Assembly: GCA_015501595.1 (NCBI GenBank) | Contig: JADNRX010000014.1 | Coordinates: forward strand, 310,001 to 374,000 | Reading direction: 5' to 3' | Source: Hymenopellis radicata | Lineage: Eukaryota; Basidiomycota; Agaricomycetes; Agaricales; Physalacriaceae | Length of the DNA: 64,000 nt | Part shown: positions 1 to 13,366 of the stretch, piece after piece | How the letters are laid out: each line of letters begins with the position of its first letter | Numbering within the stretch: the stretch's first letter is position 1 | The notes under the pieces: model-generated | Told to the model about the DNA's origin: nothing | Database searches by the model: none | What the model saw: the letters and a program-made list of their open reading frames with translations, nothing else | Translations under genes and position numbers: made by a program

Positions 1-940
<940 letters not shown>

Positions 941-1043
941 CTTGAGCAGCGAGCCAGACGTCGTGAAAGTAGCAGCAACTGGCAAATTTTTTTGCCGCCG
1001 AATGGGTATCCGGCATTTGCCGCGTGACTCTGAATTGACTCTC
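941..1043. promoter_or_regulatory. Shared divergent promoter between CBF5 and the CDK11-like kinase
   Basis: Only 103 bp separate the two proposed start codons, so both core promoters and both 5' leaders must overlap or lie inside the neighbouring coding region. I see no clear TATA box. This is inferred from gene spacing; no motif was proven. Confidence 0.5.
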
Positions 1044-2522
1044 ATGTCCGCCTCTGCTGGGCCCTCGACGCCCTCGAAAAAGCGCTCAAAATGGGACGAG
1101 GACTCACCACAAGCGATTCAGAAGGAGCAGGCTGTGCGTCGCGTCAAGCCCAAGGTGGCGTCGCCGAGCCCTGCGACGACGACGACGACGACAGCCGTAG
1201 CGCCTACGCCACTAGCACAGGCTAAACAGACCCATAACGCCCAACCTCGCAGTCTTCATGTTCCCATTCGGACACGCCATCCAGCCATTACTCCTTCTCG
1301 GTCGGTGTACAGCTACGAACGCCTCAACCAGATCGAGGAAGGCTCATATGGCGTCGTGTTCCGCGCCAGAGACAAGGAAACAGGCGACATCGTTGCCCTA
1401 AAGAAGCTCAAGCTGGACGAGGAGAAGAACGGTTTTCCAATAACCGCTCTCCGAGAAGTGAACGCGCTCATGACATGCAGACACGAAAATGTCGTCAGAG
1501 TTCGCGAAGTTGTTGTTGGAGATACCTTGACACAGTGGGTGTTCACTAGGCACTGCTCTCTGTCGAGGCTTATACAGCTGTTTAGAGTATTCGTCGTAAT
1601 GGACTTCATTGAACATGATCTCAAGTCGCTACTTACGATGATGCCTGCCCCCTTCCTCCAATCTGAAATCAAAACGCTCATGCTCCAATTACTCTCCGCC
1701 GTCAACCATTGTCACGCCAACTGGATTCTTCATAGAGATCTGAAAACTAGCAATCTCCTCATGAACAACCGGGGCACCATAAAGGTCGCGGACTTTGGTC
1801 TTGCCCGACGTTACGGTGATCCCGTAGGCGTCGGAGGACTCACACAACTTGTCGTTACCCTCTGGTACCGGTGTGTCTTCTCATAACACTCAAGGCTAGG
1901 ACGTGTATGACTCGTCGTCTAGAGCTCCAGAAATTCTTCTCGGTGCCAAGACATATTCCACCGCTGTGGATTTGTGGTCTGTGGGTTGCATCTTCGCAGA
2001 GCTCCTCCTCAAAGAGCCGCTCTTCCAGCCAAAGCTGAACTAGAATTGATATCTATGATCTTTAAGCTTCTGGGTCCCCCTACTCATGATTCCTGGCCCG
2101 AGTACTTCTCCTTACCTGTGGCGAAGACGATCAGCCTTCCATCGCCTCAACCACACCTGTTCCGCGCAAAGTTTCCATACCTGTCTTCGAATGGACTCGA
2201 CCTTATGATGTCTTTTCTCACGTATGATCCTGAATTGCGTATCACAGCGGCGGAGGCGCTTGAACATCCATACTTCAAGTATAACTTTCCTTTCATTTAT
2301 CATCTCTCTTTGTTTATACTTTTGTAGGGAGTCGCCTCTGCCCAAGCACAAGGATCTTTTCGGTTCGTTTCCTTCTGCAGCCGCTGGAGAAAGGTTTGTG
2401 TTAGCGCGTGTTGTCGTGCACCTGGTTTATGAACGTTTTGCAGGAAGCAAAAGCTATTTGAAAGCCCTTCTGCTCCAGCCCGAGCTGCTGATTACAAGAT
2501 CTTAACGGAATTCGATGCATGA
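1044..2522 (+). CDS. CDK11/PITSLRE-type cyclin-dependent kinase
   Basis: Ser/Thr kinase of the CDK10/11 group, which acts with cyclin L in transcription and splicing control. The N-terminal ~90 residues are Lys/Ser/Thr-rich. The kinase domain follows: glycine loop [12 protein letters not shown], catalytic Lys in [16 protein letters not shown], a PITALRE helix in place of [17 protein letters not shown] catalytic loop, [28 protein letters not shown] and [19 protein letters not shown] and the region after DFG fit CDK11 better than CDK9, despite the CDK9-like helix spelling. Introns: 1535-1585 (51 nt, in frame, no stop), ~1870-1921, ~2279-2327 and ~2395-2443; the last exon ends ..[11 protein letters not shown]. 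The frame slips by one base at about 2026-2030 (PLFQ to [16 protein letters not shown]), fixed by one extra G. I read that as sequence error. Confidence 0.88.
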
Positions 2523-2606
2523 CACCTATCATTATCATTATTCAAGATACACACTTCATGTACATAGACAGTGTACATACATTGTACATATTCACAGACA
2601 AACATA

Positions 2607-4213
2607 TCAATTATCTTCACTGAAATGAGCCGTAAGCATTTCTCGCATCTTGCCAAATCTTTCGCGAGTACGGCCCATTTCCCCACACTTATCGTAATAC
2701 GATTGAACCTCTTCTACAGTAAACTTGAAATCCATTGCAATGTCACAGATGGCTTGATCAATGACATGCACGCCTGGAAGAGGCATGAGATGGGGTTCGC
2801 TGATGATACTGTCAATACCAAAATGCAAAGGAGAGAAGTGGCTTACTGGAGTCGAGACCGCTTGTTCGGACTGCCCTCAGGAAGTCCTTCAGACGCCCGC
2901 CGTTTGGCCCAGCCTGGTGGAGGTCCACCCCCGACGCGAATAGCCCATTCGTCTTCACCGTCATCGAGTTCTTCTTCAGGTCCGTTTCCGCCAACAACGT
3001 GCATATGCAGAGGATCATCAGAGGGTCCCGCAATTGGGATGGGCGGACCCTCTGGCGGCAACAGACCACTCAACGGTTTCTGCGACTGAAGCTCGTTCAT
3101 CTCGACGCGAAGATCCTCCTCGTCCTTGACATCCTTGACCTTGCGCTTCTTCTTGGGCGCCTTTTCCCGGACATATCCATATTGTCCTTTCTCTCCGAGA
3201 CTAGGCTTCGTTTCAGCGACGATGGCGGAGATCATTTTGTCCATTCGCTCGGCATTCTTTTTGTACCGCTCTCGCCAGGACTGCCATGTGTGGCGGGTGA
3301 CCCAAGAATACTCCGGTTCGTCGCTCTGTTTAGACTAAGCATCAAGATCTGAGAAGCTACAAGTCATGCGTACCAGTTCAAGAAGTTGCTGGTAGAGCCT
3401 ATTGCCTGTGCGACCTCCAATCTCTTTGTACGGTATTTTGCTCGCGATCCAGCCGCAAAGAAGCTCGTCATCCCTTTCGTTGAATTGAGTTCGCCTGAGT
3501 ATAGGGTGAGATGCGAATCATGAAAATCAACAGAAAAGAGCGTACTCTTCACCTCGCCTTCTACCTCCAGGGTTTTTAAATACGACAGGCGTGAAAGAGA
3601 CAATACCCTTTTCGATGCATTTCTTCACCCACAGATAAGACTCAACATGAACGGCTGGGTTGCCGTCGTACGTCTTGACTAGAGCCTGGAAGACCTCAGT
3701 ATTAGGGTCTGCCAGAACGACACGCGCGGTCTGCGGTGTTGCGTGAGGATCGCCGCCAGAGTGCTATATCTCCGAGCATGAGCCGAACGAGTACCAAGAC
3801 GAATTTGAGCCACTCACCATGATACGCTCACTGAGCGTGTTCCTGGCGTTAACATTGGCGATGCTAGAATGGATATGGATTGGGATTGGAGCACCGTTTT
3901 CGACGAATATTTGACGGAGGTGGGTTCCGGCAATCTTGCACGCTTCGACAAAGGTGTGGGGGACGAAGAAGCGATGAGGCCTGTCCGGCAGGGCCCAGCA
4001 TTCCCGCAGACGCTGTCCTTCCGCGGTGCCAAGAGAGATCAGGACATAGCCCTGTCGAGGAACTTTTTCTTCAACTCTGCCTCCAAGTTCGAGGATGGTC
4101 TGTGTGAGTTCTGCACGGACATCATCAGGAAGGTCTCGTTGAATGAAGAACTTGACAGCAGTATGGTTGTCTTCTTGGAATATGAGCTGCAATACATGAT
4201 CACGGTTAGTCAC
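2607..4213 (-). CDS. Rap1-like telomere protein (BRCT + Rap1 Myb + C-terminal domain)
   Basis: Probable shelterin-type Rap1, which is recruited to telomeres and protects them. Translation gives an N-terminal BRCT-like fold (AVKFFIQRDLPDDVRAELTQ, LGGRVEEKVPRQGYVL, FVPHTFVEAC), then a second BRCT-like stretch (HVESYLWVKKCIEKG). A Rap1-type Myb domain follows (FNERDDELLCGWIASKIP, GGRTGNRLYQQL, HTWQSWRERYKKN). After it come a basic nuclear-signal-like run (KAPKKKRKVKD), an acidic Pro-rich linker and a C-terminal block (FTVEEVQSYYDKCGEMGRTR) resembling the Rap1 C-terminal protein-interaction domain. Introns include ~3310-3380 and ~2829-2845. The start is unresolved: 4213 is a GTG preceded by open frame, and GTGACTAAC..CAG just inside looks like the 3' end of an intron, so the first exon probably begins near 4250. 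It converges on the kinase gene. Confidence 0.7.
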
Positions 4214-4453
4214 AGACGCCCAGGTAGCGAACCGCTCGCACTTGCCATCGTAACCCCAGCCGCAAGAGAAACCCGAGGTTGTGGTTAAGGTTAGAGCCAG
4301 GATGCTTAGTCATAATTCATCGCCACACAGATTCCCCAATTTAGACTCGTCCTTGACATTCGTGTATAGATTTTTTACAGGGTGTCCTTGATATTCTACA
4401 CTGTCTCATTAGCATGCCTTGAATAATATGCAATATGTATTGTACGAAATAAA

Positions 4454-7400
4454 TTAGGCGGGGCAAAGACGTAGGATCCTGAAAGATCCGGCATTTCGTT
4501 CGCAGATGTATATCTCGTCGCCCTTCCTCCCCAGGAACAAGACTTCATCCTGCATATCGTTATCGACGTACCCAACATTAAATTCCGTCCTCCCAGATGG
4601 CGACTTGGTCGATCCAGTGCTCATCTTCTTACTGGGTACATGACTGTTTTTCAACTTGGAGGGCAAGAGAGTGGAGGCAGTAGACCCAGAGATGGGCGTA
4701 CCCATCTTCCACACAAACGGCCCCGGCGGTTGTAATTGCAAGGCGTAGGGTTGAATTGTGGCAGAGCGGTGCGAGACTCGTCACCCGGTCGAAGCAAGGC
4801 ATCGCTCAAGTCAACGGCTTCTAACCCTCCTTGACGCATCGCTACTAGAACGGAGCGATCCTTCACATCGAAAGCCTCTAAGCGCTTGACATCGCCCATC
4901 CGGGTAGGTAGAGTCGGTTTCTTGGTGGTCATTACGGGAATGTCGTCCTCATCTTTGCTCCACATAAATCGGCCCTTCAAAACTGATCTGCCGCGATTGT
5001 CGACAATAGTTGTGCTATGTCCACCTCTTGAAGAAAAGAAAAGAGCGGGTGGCCCAAAATGACGCGGTTGGGCGAGGAGAGATATGGGTTTCAGGAGTGG
5101 CTTGTCAGACGCTTGAAAGATAGAAGGAGGTTCAGGTTGCGCGGGCGGAACGACTGAACGGAAAGGATGAGTGGGATCGACACTCTGCAACCGAAGATCT
5201 TTCAGCAACAAGAATTCGGTGTCTTCTTCTCTGCGCACAGGGAGGTCAGGCGGTAACAGACCGTCCTTGTACCAAGCCTGCATCAAAGACGCTTTCCAAG
5301 GACCTGCACAAAACCGATGAAAACTTGTAGTAAAACGAGGGATAAAACATACCATGAATGACATTCTTGGGATCCCGATAAAACCATTTCGAAGGAGCCG
5401 ATGGGGTTGGAACAGGTAGGCCAGGAGGAGAGAATTGAACTTGCGCAAGATCAGAACCAGGTTCTGGTTCGTATTCGGTCCGATAGTCAATGAAAGCCGG
5501 ATATGTAGGCGGAATAACGTATTCATCCGCAATTGACGCCAATGGAAACTGTGGCGCGAAGGAAAGCTGCTGGAACGTCGTGTATGGCCCCATTTGAGCA
5601 GTAGCAAGAGCAACTATCTCTTCGGGATGCGCAACAGTGGAGGTCGTAGTTGGCTCGACGGGCGTAGAAGGGCGATCATGAGCCGAATCCATGGTCCTTT
5701 CGCTGGCATAATTAGGATGCTCTTGCGCAATAAGTGGAGGCGTCTGCTGGCCTTCAGGCCCAGTCCCTGTGGCTACAACATTCGAGCCAACAGCAACCGA
5801 TACACCAATGCTGACATTAACATTGGTGTTCTCTTCCTCGGTCAATTGTGGTTCTGAATCGTTTGCAGGTGCATCTGCTGTTCGTACTTCTCGCGCTCGT
5901 CTCCTTGCTGCTCTTCTTTCCGCGCGACCTATTCGTACCTCACGAACACGAACCGTAGCCGGTTCGAGACCAAAAACATTTTGAGAAAAGACTAGAAACA
6001 CCTCCACAAGATCATCACCTTGCAGTTGGAGTTCCAAAGATCGAGGAGAATCAGGCAAAATAAATGTGCGTGACAAGCCGAGGGCTGTCCGATAGGTGCC
6101 AGCGAAGAGTTCCACTTTCTCCCCATTGTCGCCGCACAGGATAGCTAAAAAGCTACGAGAGAGTGGCAAATCAGGAAGTGAGTATGGCATTATAAGAACA
6201 ACACATACCTCTTCTTCGCTGTTTCGACGGCTTTAACAAGGAGAGCCCCTTTGGTACCAGGTAATTTGACATACTCCAATTTGGGAGGCGGGGATTGCGT
6301 TACGACCGGGGCTCCCAGAGATCGTTTAGTACTCTCTTCGACACTGCGGGACGGGGATGACGGTCGATCGTCTCCGCGTCTGTTGTGAAAAGCATTCGAA
6401 AGGATACGAGGAATAAAGCGCGATCTCGACGAATGAGACGATATGATTGAAGGCGTACTGTCCGGTAATGGCGGCGCATTCAAGGTAGAAGACGGCAAAC
6501 TGGCAGTTGGCGAAGAAGACGGTCGAACGGTCGTAGCTGATCTGGTCGACCTGAAAGACGTTGAACGCGTCAACATTCGCTCCCGCATGTTGCCCGTCGA
6601 ATTGGCCGCAGGTATCTCACCGGTGGAGCGTGAAGGAGACGAAGATTGACCGATGATGACAGACCACCGACGACGATGGTTGGTGTTCGTATCATCCGGC
6701 TCCTGCATACTTCCGTGATAGTTTGAGGATTGAACGTCCGAACTTCGAGGACTGCCAACATCGTCACTATCTCCGGAAGCTAGTAATATTGGTTGCTGGG
6801 CCTGTCTGGTACCCGGAGGTGGAAGATGGGGAAGTCGGCTTTCCTGGAGAACTTGGGAAAGGCTAATACCGTCGCCATCATCATCATCCTCATCCGCTTC
6901 CGCGACCGGTGTGTCTGGATCGTTGAATTCGCGGGGCTCCCTCGATGGAGAATGAGTAAGCGCCTGGCGGAGCGTCAGGAGGGTAGGAGCAGGAGAAGGC
7001 TCTGGGGGTGGAATCGAGCTTGTTCTTGAGAGCGTCAAGTCTAGATTTGCCGGACGATTCCTTCTCGTAATGGAGGAAGAATGGGTATGACGAGGAGGAC
7101 GGGGGAGGACAGGAGTTGTATGTTGCTGCCCTGTTGAGCTCGTTCTTTCGTCGAGTGCCTGGCTTCCGCTCGAACCAGCTGCAACGATGTTTATGGCCTC
7201 ATCGTCGCTAGATTCGACCCAATCTGCTTTGGAGTCCGGATCCTCCGGTCTGATTGTCGCGTTGGTATTCCGTCGAATAGCGCCGGCGGTCAAGACATCC
7301 GACACTGATGTTCCTCGCGCACGAGTATGAGGCGGTGATAATGTGTTTTGAATCGAAGGTGAGTGTTCAAGTGGAGAAGCATACGGAGGTGGATGGCCGG

Positions 7401-8630
7401 ACGGCACTGGTACAGGCGGATGGTCTTTGGAGGGACGAGATTTCGGTCGCCGAGTTATTGTGGGAGTCCGGGGAATGAGTGGGAGGGCCGGGAGTAACTC
7501 CGTTCTGTTAGAAGTGTCCCGAGTGGATGACGTTAATGAGGATGACTTGGAATGTTTGTCGGTGGAATTGCGTGCCTCGGGCTCGCGGCCAAAGACGGGG
7601 GTCTTCTTACTGGCTTCCCTGCGCTGCCGCTCTCTTTCACGGCGCAGTTCAACTTCTATCCTCCATTCAACAGCCCTTTTGACCTCTTCTAGGGCATATA
7701 CGCGCACGCCATCTCGACGCCCAGCTATTGCCACCAACACCCCCCGCTGCTCCATTACGACAACACTTCTGAAACTTACTCTGCGAACGAGAGCGTACGG
7801 CTGAGGAGCGGGTGGGGATATGAGAGGCAGAACATCAAGGCCTTGTGCGTGACAAAGTAAAAGATAATGGGGTGCCAGAAAGGCACCGCTAGAAGGAGGG
7901 GCACTAAAGTGGGCCGGTGAGAGGTCCGAAGTGAGGACAGATAGACATAGCCCAAGCTCTTGAAGTGACGGAGCCGGTAGATCCGGGGGAGGTGTGGTTG
8001 GACGCAGCGGAGGCGAGTTTGGACGTGAAACTGCTTCCGCCATTTCCGGTTGGGAAGCATGCTCTTCACGTATTGAACCCTCTGTGTTTGGAGTGTGTTC
8101 ACGACGATGGATAAGGTTGTTAAAGAATCCCGATAGACGGTTCGGTGTCCGAGACTTGATCAACGTTAACGCTTAATAACGAGAAAAATTGTGAGCACAC
8201 ACCTCGGTGGTTGTTGCTGACCGGCGTCGGGGCCTGCGATCATCTGCAGAAACCGTGCTTGGACGCGCAGAATTATGACTACGAGCAGGTGATGGGGGTG
8301 GTATGTAGGCAGACGCTGTAGATGATACCGTCCTAGAAATATGTGGTTCAGGAGATGGTGAATGGTGGGACACCGTAACGGCCGGCAAGCTGTGGGCACT
8401 CGCGGTCTCTACCGCCTGGTCTGCAGTGCTGGATATGGAAGGACCGCGAGAGGGCGCACTGTCCGGAATCTCGTCCTTGCCTTGGCCGGAAGTAATGGTG
8501 ATTGTTTTGTCGGGGATTCGATGTCGTGGAGCTCGACCTGCTGGATGCCTGATGGCAGATCTTCGTAACGCTCATCCTCGAGGGTGTCTGGGGCATCGCT
8601 CAACTGGTCATCCTCGACGACGCGGCTCAT
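4454..8630 (-). CDS. Large protein with split CNH-like beta-propeller and a GYF domain
   Basis: Not recognised as a named gene. Exon 1 starts MSRVVEDDQLSDAPDTLEDE and runs into a Ser/Pro-rich N-terminus. The long exon 8163-6235 carries the first half of a citron-homology (CNH) domain (LVRRVSFRSVVVMEQRGVL, GRRDGVRVYALEEVKRA), followed by ~400 residues of Ser/Thr/Pro-rich, Arg-rich low complexity. The second CNH half follows (KGALLVKAVETAKK, FILPDSPRSLELQL, VFLVFSQNVFGLEP). A GYF-type module is at WFYRDPKNVIHGPWKASLMQ / AWYKDGLLPPDLPVRR, and a further beta-rich tail ends ..AGSFRILRLCPA. CNH domains bind small GTPases and GYF domains bind proline-rich peptides, so a scaffold in traffic or signalling is plausible; that is inference. 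Introns: ~8206-8163, ~6216-6156, ~5358-5310. One-base frame slips at ~8512 (GGGG run) and ~4748 (GGG run) look like missing bases. Confidence 0.7.
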
Positions 8631-8920
8631 GGCGGTATGGGTGAAAGCGAGAAAAGTGTTGAACCTGAGACACAGGTGGGGGGCAGCGATGCGCTAATAC
8701 GAGAGAGGATTAAGGGACGGCTTTAATGGTCACGAACGCAGCATGAAGGCCGGAAGAGACAGAGACAGCCTTAAAGTTATGGAGAGAGACACCCAGACAG
8801 CAAGCAGGCAGGTTGTGCAAGCCGCTGCAGTCTTCCGGGCACTTCTCACGCCACAATGTGCCTGCCAGAAGCCACCACCAGATCGAAAACACATTGACAC
8901 GACGACAAAATCCGTTTGTC

Positions 8921-10765
8921 ATGATGCTATCGTCGTTGGCCTCGCGCCGCATTTCACCGCGCCGGCTCACCAGAAACCTGCTCCAATGGCGGGCTACCCA
9001 TTCCAGGGCCCCTCTCAATGCCGTCTCCGAGCAGGACCTCGCCCATTTCACAACAATCCTAGAGCCTTCCTCTATTTTATCAACCCTGCCTCCGATGGCC
9101 TTACCCGCCACTGAGCTTGATCCTTTCAATCAAGATTGGATGGGCAAGTATCGAGGCAACGCGTCCACTGTCCTGAAACCCAAAACAACCCAGCAAGTCA
9201 GCGAAATTGTCAAATGTTGTTCCGAAAAGCGAATAGGTATTGTCCCTCAAGGTGGAAACACGGGCCTCGTCGGAGGGAGTGTCCCCATCAAGGATGAGGT
9301 CGTTATCTCGCTCGCCAACATGACACAAGTCCGTTCATTCGACCCCATTTCCGGTCCGTCATCTATCTATCTACGTTTGATATGTTGATATCCACACCGA
9401 GTCTCCAGGTATCTTAATTGCCGACGCTGGATGTATTCTTCAGTCTTTAACGGACTACATAACTCCTCATCATCATATCATGCCCCTCGACTTGGGCGCG
9501 AAGGGTAGGTATGTGTAACATGTAAACCTCGTGACTCTATACACCTCCTCACTTATTCATCAGCTGTCAAATTGGCGGAAACGTTGCTACCAACGCTGGT
9601 GGTCTCAGACTCCTCCGGTATGGATCTCTGCATGGCTCTGTTTTGGGTCTGGAAGTCGTTTTACCCGATGGGACAATCTTGGACCAGCTCACGGCTCTTC
9701 GGAAGGACAACACTGGTAAATTGCTGAGCTCTTCTCGCTTTCGATGCTTAGCAGCATGTAGGATATGACCTGAAACAGCTGTTCATTGGTGCTGAAGGAA
9801 CACTTGGGATAATAACAGGAGTGTCCATCCTGACTCCTCCTGCGCCTCAGGCCTCGAATAACGTTATATTGGCTCTTCCTCACTTCGACAACGTTCTTCC
9901 GTTATACCAAGTAGTGAAACGGGAACTGTCTGAAATCCTTTCCGCATTCGAGTTCATAGACCGCACCGCTTACGAACTTGCCGTCAAACATGGGCAAGGC
10001 CGGGCTCTCAGCGATGAGGATATCGAGGGTGCTTCGTGTTTCGTTCTTGTTGAAACGAGTGGTGGTCGCCGGGAACATGATGAAGAGGTATTAGGTTTCT
10101 ATATTTCCCTACCATGGTCCCTCACCAAGTCATCCAGAAACTGAATACCCTCTTGGAAAATCTCATGGAGGGGTCTTTAATCAATACTGGCGTACTGTCG
10201 CAATCACCGGCGCAATTCTCCTCTTTGTGGGCTCTTCGGGAAGGTGTCACTGAAGCCGTCTCTAAAGAAGGCAAAGCTTACAAGTACGACATATCGGTGC
10301 CTCTTCACACATTCAAGGAATGTGTTGATGCAACCCGGGAGCATTTGAGATCAAAGGGGCTTCTGCAAGAAGGCGCAGTGCGACACGTTCTCGGTTACGG
10401 ACATGTCGGCGATGGTATGTTGTCGTGATCGCGATAAATGAGTTGCTGACAGCAACTTACTTAGGGAACTTACACTTAAATGTTGTCGCTGATGCGTATA
10501 CCCAGGAGATCCAAGATGCTCTTGAACCTTTCATTTATGAACTCGTTCGTAAGTTAATTTGAGTTAATGGCGTCTAAGATGCAAGATGTTAACGCCTAAT
10601 ACAGAGTCACACCGCGGCTCTGTATCCGCAGAACACGGTATTGGTGCCATGAAAACTCATGCTCTGCATTACTCGAAAAGTGACGTGAGCATCGCTTGGA
10701 TGAAAAAGATAAAAGAGCTCTTCGATCCCCGTGGCATCATGAATCCTGGTAAAGTGTTAGAATGA
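8921..10765 (+). CDS. Mitochondrial D-2-hydroxyglutarate / D-lactate dehydrogenase (FAD-linked)
   Basis: FAD-dependent oxidoreductase that converts D-2-hydroxyglutarate to 2-oxoglutarate, or oxidises D-lactate. The N-terminus [19 protein letters not shown] is Arg/Ser-rich with no acidic residue, as expected for a mitochondrial presequence. FAD-binding PCMH block: [34 protein letters not shown], then [20 protein letters not shown] and [15 protein letters not shown]. The C-terminal FAD-oxidase block has [49 protein letters not shown] (metal/substrate His motif), [17 protein letters not shown] and [14 protein letters not shown] at the end, as is usual for the family. About seven short introns. 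An in-frame ATG at 8813 would add 36 residues and weaken the presequence. It converges with the acyl-CoA ligase gene; the stops are 38 bp apart. Confidence 0.9.
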
Positions 10766-10803
10766 GTACTTATTGAAAATCAGATACATACTTCCTCATC
10801 TCA

Positions 10804-13366
10804 TCACAACTTCGCTGCCCGCTTCCTTAGATCTGTCTTCAAAATCTTACCCGTGGACGTTTTCTATGCGGATTCAGAGTCGACGCCTTCTCGCAGGCCA
10901 TTAGAAGCACTTACCGGGAGCTCGTCGACGACGAGGACCCACTCGGGGCATGCGAAACCAGGTAAACGTGTTCTGGCATGCTCTTTAAGAGTTTTACTGA
11001 ACTCTGCATCACGCTTAACCCATTTCGCCGCGTGCTCTGGGTGGAGTTTGACAAAGGCCATCGGGCGCTCGCCCCAGGTAGGATGCGGCCTTGCTACTAC
11101 ACTCACTTCCAGTACATGAGGATGAGATGATAGCTCTGATGATTGATTAATCGGAAGGCAAGGAGTTTATTCGATATATCACTGACCTTGTTCTATAGCC
11201 AAGCTAGACGCATTCTAGTTCGTTGTTAATCGAGAGCTGGAATGTTGCTGCGTATCAGAAGGACTAACCTCTCCACCAGAGATGATGATATCTTTACTTC
11301 TATCGACGACCGCGATAGCACCGTCCGAATGCCACACTGCCAAGTCTCCAGAACGGAAATAGCCCCTCTGAACGCTTTCGCCGTGGCTTCAGGATCGCGG
11401 AAGTATTCTCTCATCACAATGTTTCCTCTTGTGACGATTTCACCGGTGGTGTTCCCATCTTGAGTAACATCTATGATTCTGTCATCATCGCGCATTTCGA
11501 CGACGCGCACGTCTTCTGCAGTCGCGAAACTGTGACCCTGGCGCGCTATGAGTTTGGAGCGATCTTCTAACGACAGAGATCTCCAAGAGTCTTGCGGGTA
11601 TCCTCTGGTGAACGGCCCATACGTCTGTTTCATCGATATCAGGTCGGCCACCGGCGTTCGTCATGACGAGATATTCACCTCACTACAGAACAGTGTTATT
11701 GATGAGCGCTCTAAAAGAATGCTCAACTTACGTTAAACCGTAAACGTGCACCACTTCGAAGCCTTTGCTCTCAAGATTCCCTACAAGGCTCGCAGTTGGA
11801 GCCGCGCCTACAATGCGATCATTACAAGCTGTTCGATGTGATACGCAAGACATTACGGACCGGCTATAATTGCAGTGATCGGTTGGGGTAACTTTCTTGC
11901 TTTCGGGTCGTTGACAATCCCGATCTTGGAGAGGCGGGTGAGTTTCATTGTCTGTCAAGTCGTAAGGTTACTTTACTTGGACAGTTGGCGCGCCACAATA
12001 GTGCGACACGCCAGAGTGGAGGAAATGTTTCCATATCAACGGATAGTTGACCGTTCTCAAGGTAATCTACCGAACTGTCATTTCCATGTTGGAATACGCA
12101 AATTAGACCCACTTGTGTTGCGAAAGCAAAGGTGTTACTCCAAGGATACGTCCATCCACCTGCATGGAACATGGGTAAAATCCTGAGAAGTTATTGATTT
12201 CGAAGATAGACAGCAAGGTTTGAAGGGCAGACCATAGGTATACTGAGTCCTTGTTGATTCTGTGGAAGTGGTGTCAGCTTGATGATGTTATAGAATGCTC
12301 AAAAAGCATTGCTTACCGCCCTTCAAATGCGTTTGATATTGCTGCCAGATAGGTTCCTGGTGTGTGGATTTCAGACGATAAGAAGAATGTTATTCAGCTG
12401 CAACATGCCTCTGAGTGTGGTTAGAACACCTTTCGGCTGAAAGAAAGCTCAGCGGGGGGTCAATGATAAAGCAATTTGCATACCCGACCGGTGGTGCCGG
12501 AGCTAAGTGGTCCATGTGAGCTAATATTTCTGTTCACTTTTGACAGGCTCTCACGTATAACAGAGCAAAGCGGGCGCGTTTTCATCCGCGTCAACATCTA
12601 GGCCTTGCCAACCGCGCTCTTGGCTGAAGCGACGGCCTTCCGTGAGGAAGACTTCATAGGGATCATCAGAAAGTCCAGTGTCGCGGGATACAATGGTGGG
12701 GACCCGACATCCTTTCATTAACGGGAGACATTCCTCGTCAACAATGGCAAGACTGGCGCCACTGTGAGCTACAGAAGTTACATTCAAGCGTTGCGTACGT
12801 AGAGGTGACACTTACTTAAAATATATTCAACTTCTGGAGGCGTAAGACGCGTGTTGATGAGAGTTGCGACTCCACGTGCAGCGAGGATGCCTTGACAAGC
12901 GTCTGTGAGCCGAGAAACGTAGTCCTAAGACAATCTGTCACGGGAAGAGAAGTTATGACTCTGACCAGCAATCATCGGGCTTTCATGGTTCAGATAAACG
13001 ACTTTGAGCTGAGGATGGAGACTCACCAATTCGGCGCGATTACAGCAACTCTGTCCCCTGGTTTCACGCCTCGTTGGATGAGCGCATATGCGAGGTTTTG
13101 TATACGCTGTGTCCTGAAACATACGGCGCGTTTGACGTGTATCCAGTAAGAACTGTCGTTTCGCCTTACCAAATGGCAAACGTATAAGACCTTGGGTAGG
13201 CAACATCTGGATGAGCCAAAGCAACTTTGTCCGGATAGATGCGCGCGGCTCTCAGCAGGAACAGCAAGGGATTCTGGGCTGATTTGAGGACAATGTTGAC
13301 CTTCACCACCACAGAAGTAATACCAAGGGATGATGATAGACAGTATTGCTGTTTGCAGCGGGAACA
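10804..13366 (-). CDS. AMP-dependent acyl-CoA synthetase/ligase
   Basis: ANL-superfamily adenylating enzyme: activates a carboxylic acid with ATP and joins it to CoA. Seen in order: N-terminal block NPLLFLLRAARIYPDKVALA, RIQNLAYALIQRGVKPGDRV and AVIAPN; HSGASLAIVDEECLPLMKGC; LPMFHAGGWTYPWSNTFAFA; GAAPTASLVGNLESKGFEV; VYGLT then YGPFTRGYPQDSW; TGEIVTRGNIVMREYFRDPE; the hinge region around SDGAIAVVDRSKDIIISGGE; WGERPMAFVKLHPEH; and the C-terminal catalytic Lys motif ELPKTSTGKILKTDLRKRAAKL, assembled across an intron with donor GTAAGT at ~10880. About ten introns, several only 45-55 nt. The substrate cannot be told; the family includes medium-chain and 4-coumarate-like ligases. The start is uncertain: no ATG splices cleanly onto ..NIVLKSAQNPL, and 13366 is the nearest candidate. 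Confidence 0.82.

Noticed and set aside
1313..1705. 130-codon antisense frame inside the kinase gene
   Set aside because: It is a mirror of a well-supported kinase exon; composition is Ser/Arg biased with no domain.
8813..8920. Upstream in-frame ATG giving a longer D-2-hydroxyglutarate dehydrogenase
   Set aside because: The extra 36 residues contain acidic and His-rich segments and would hide the clear mitochondrial presequence beginning at 8921.
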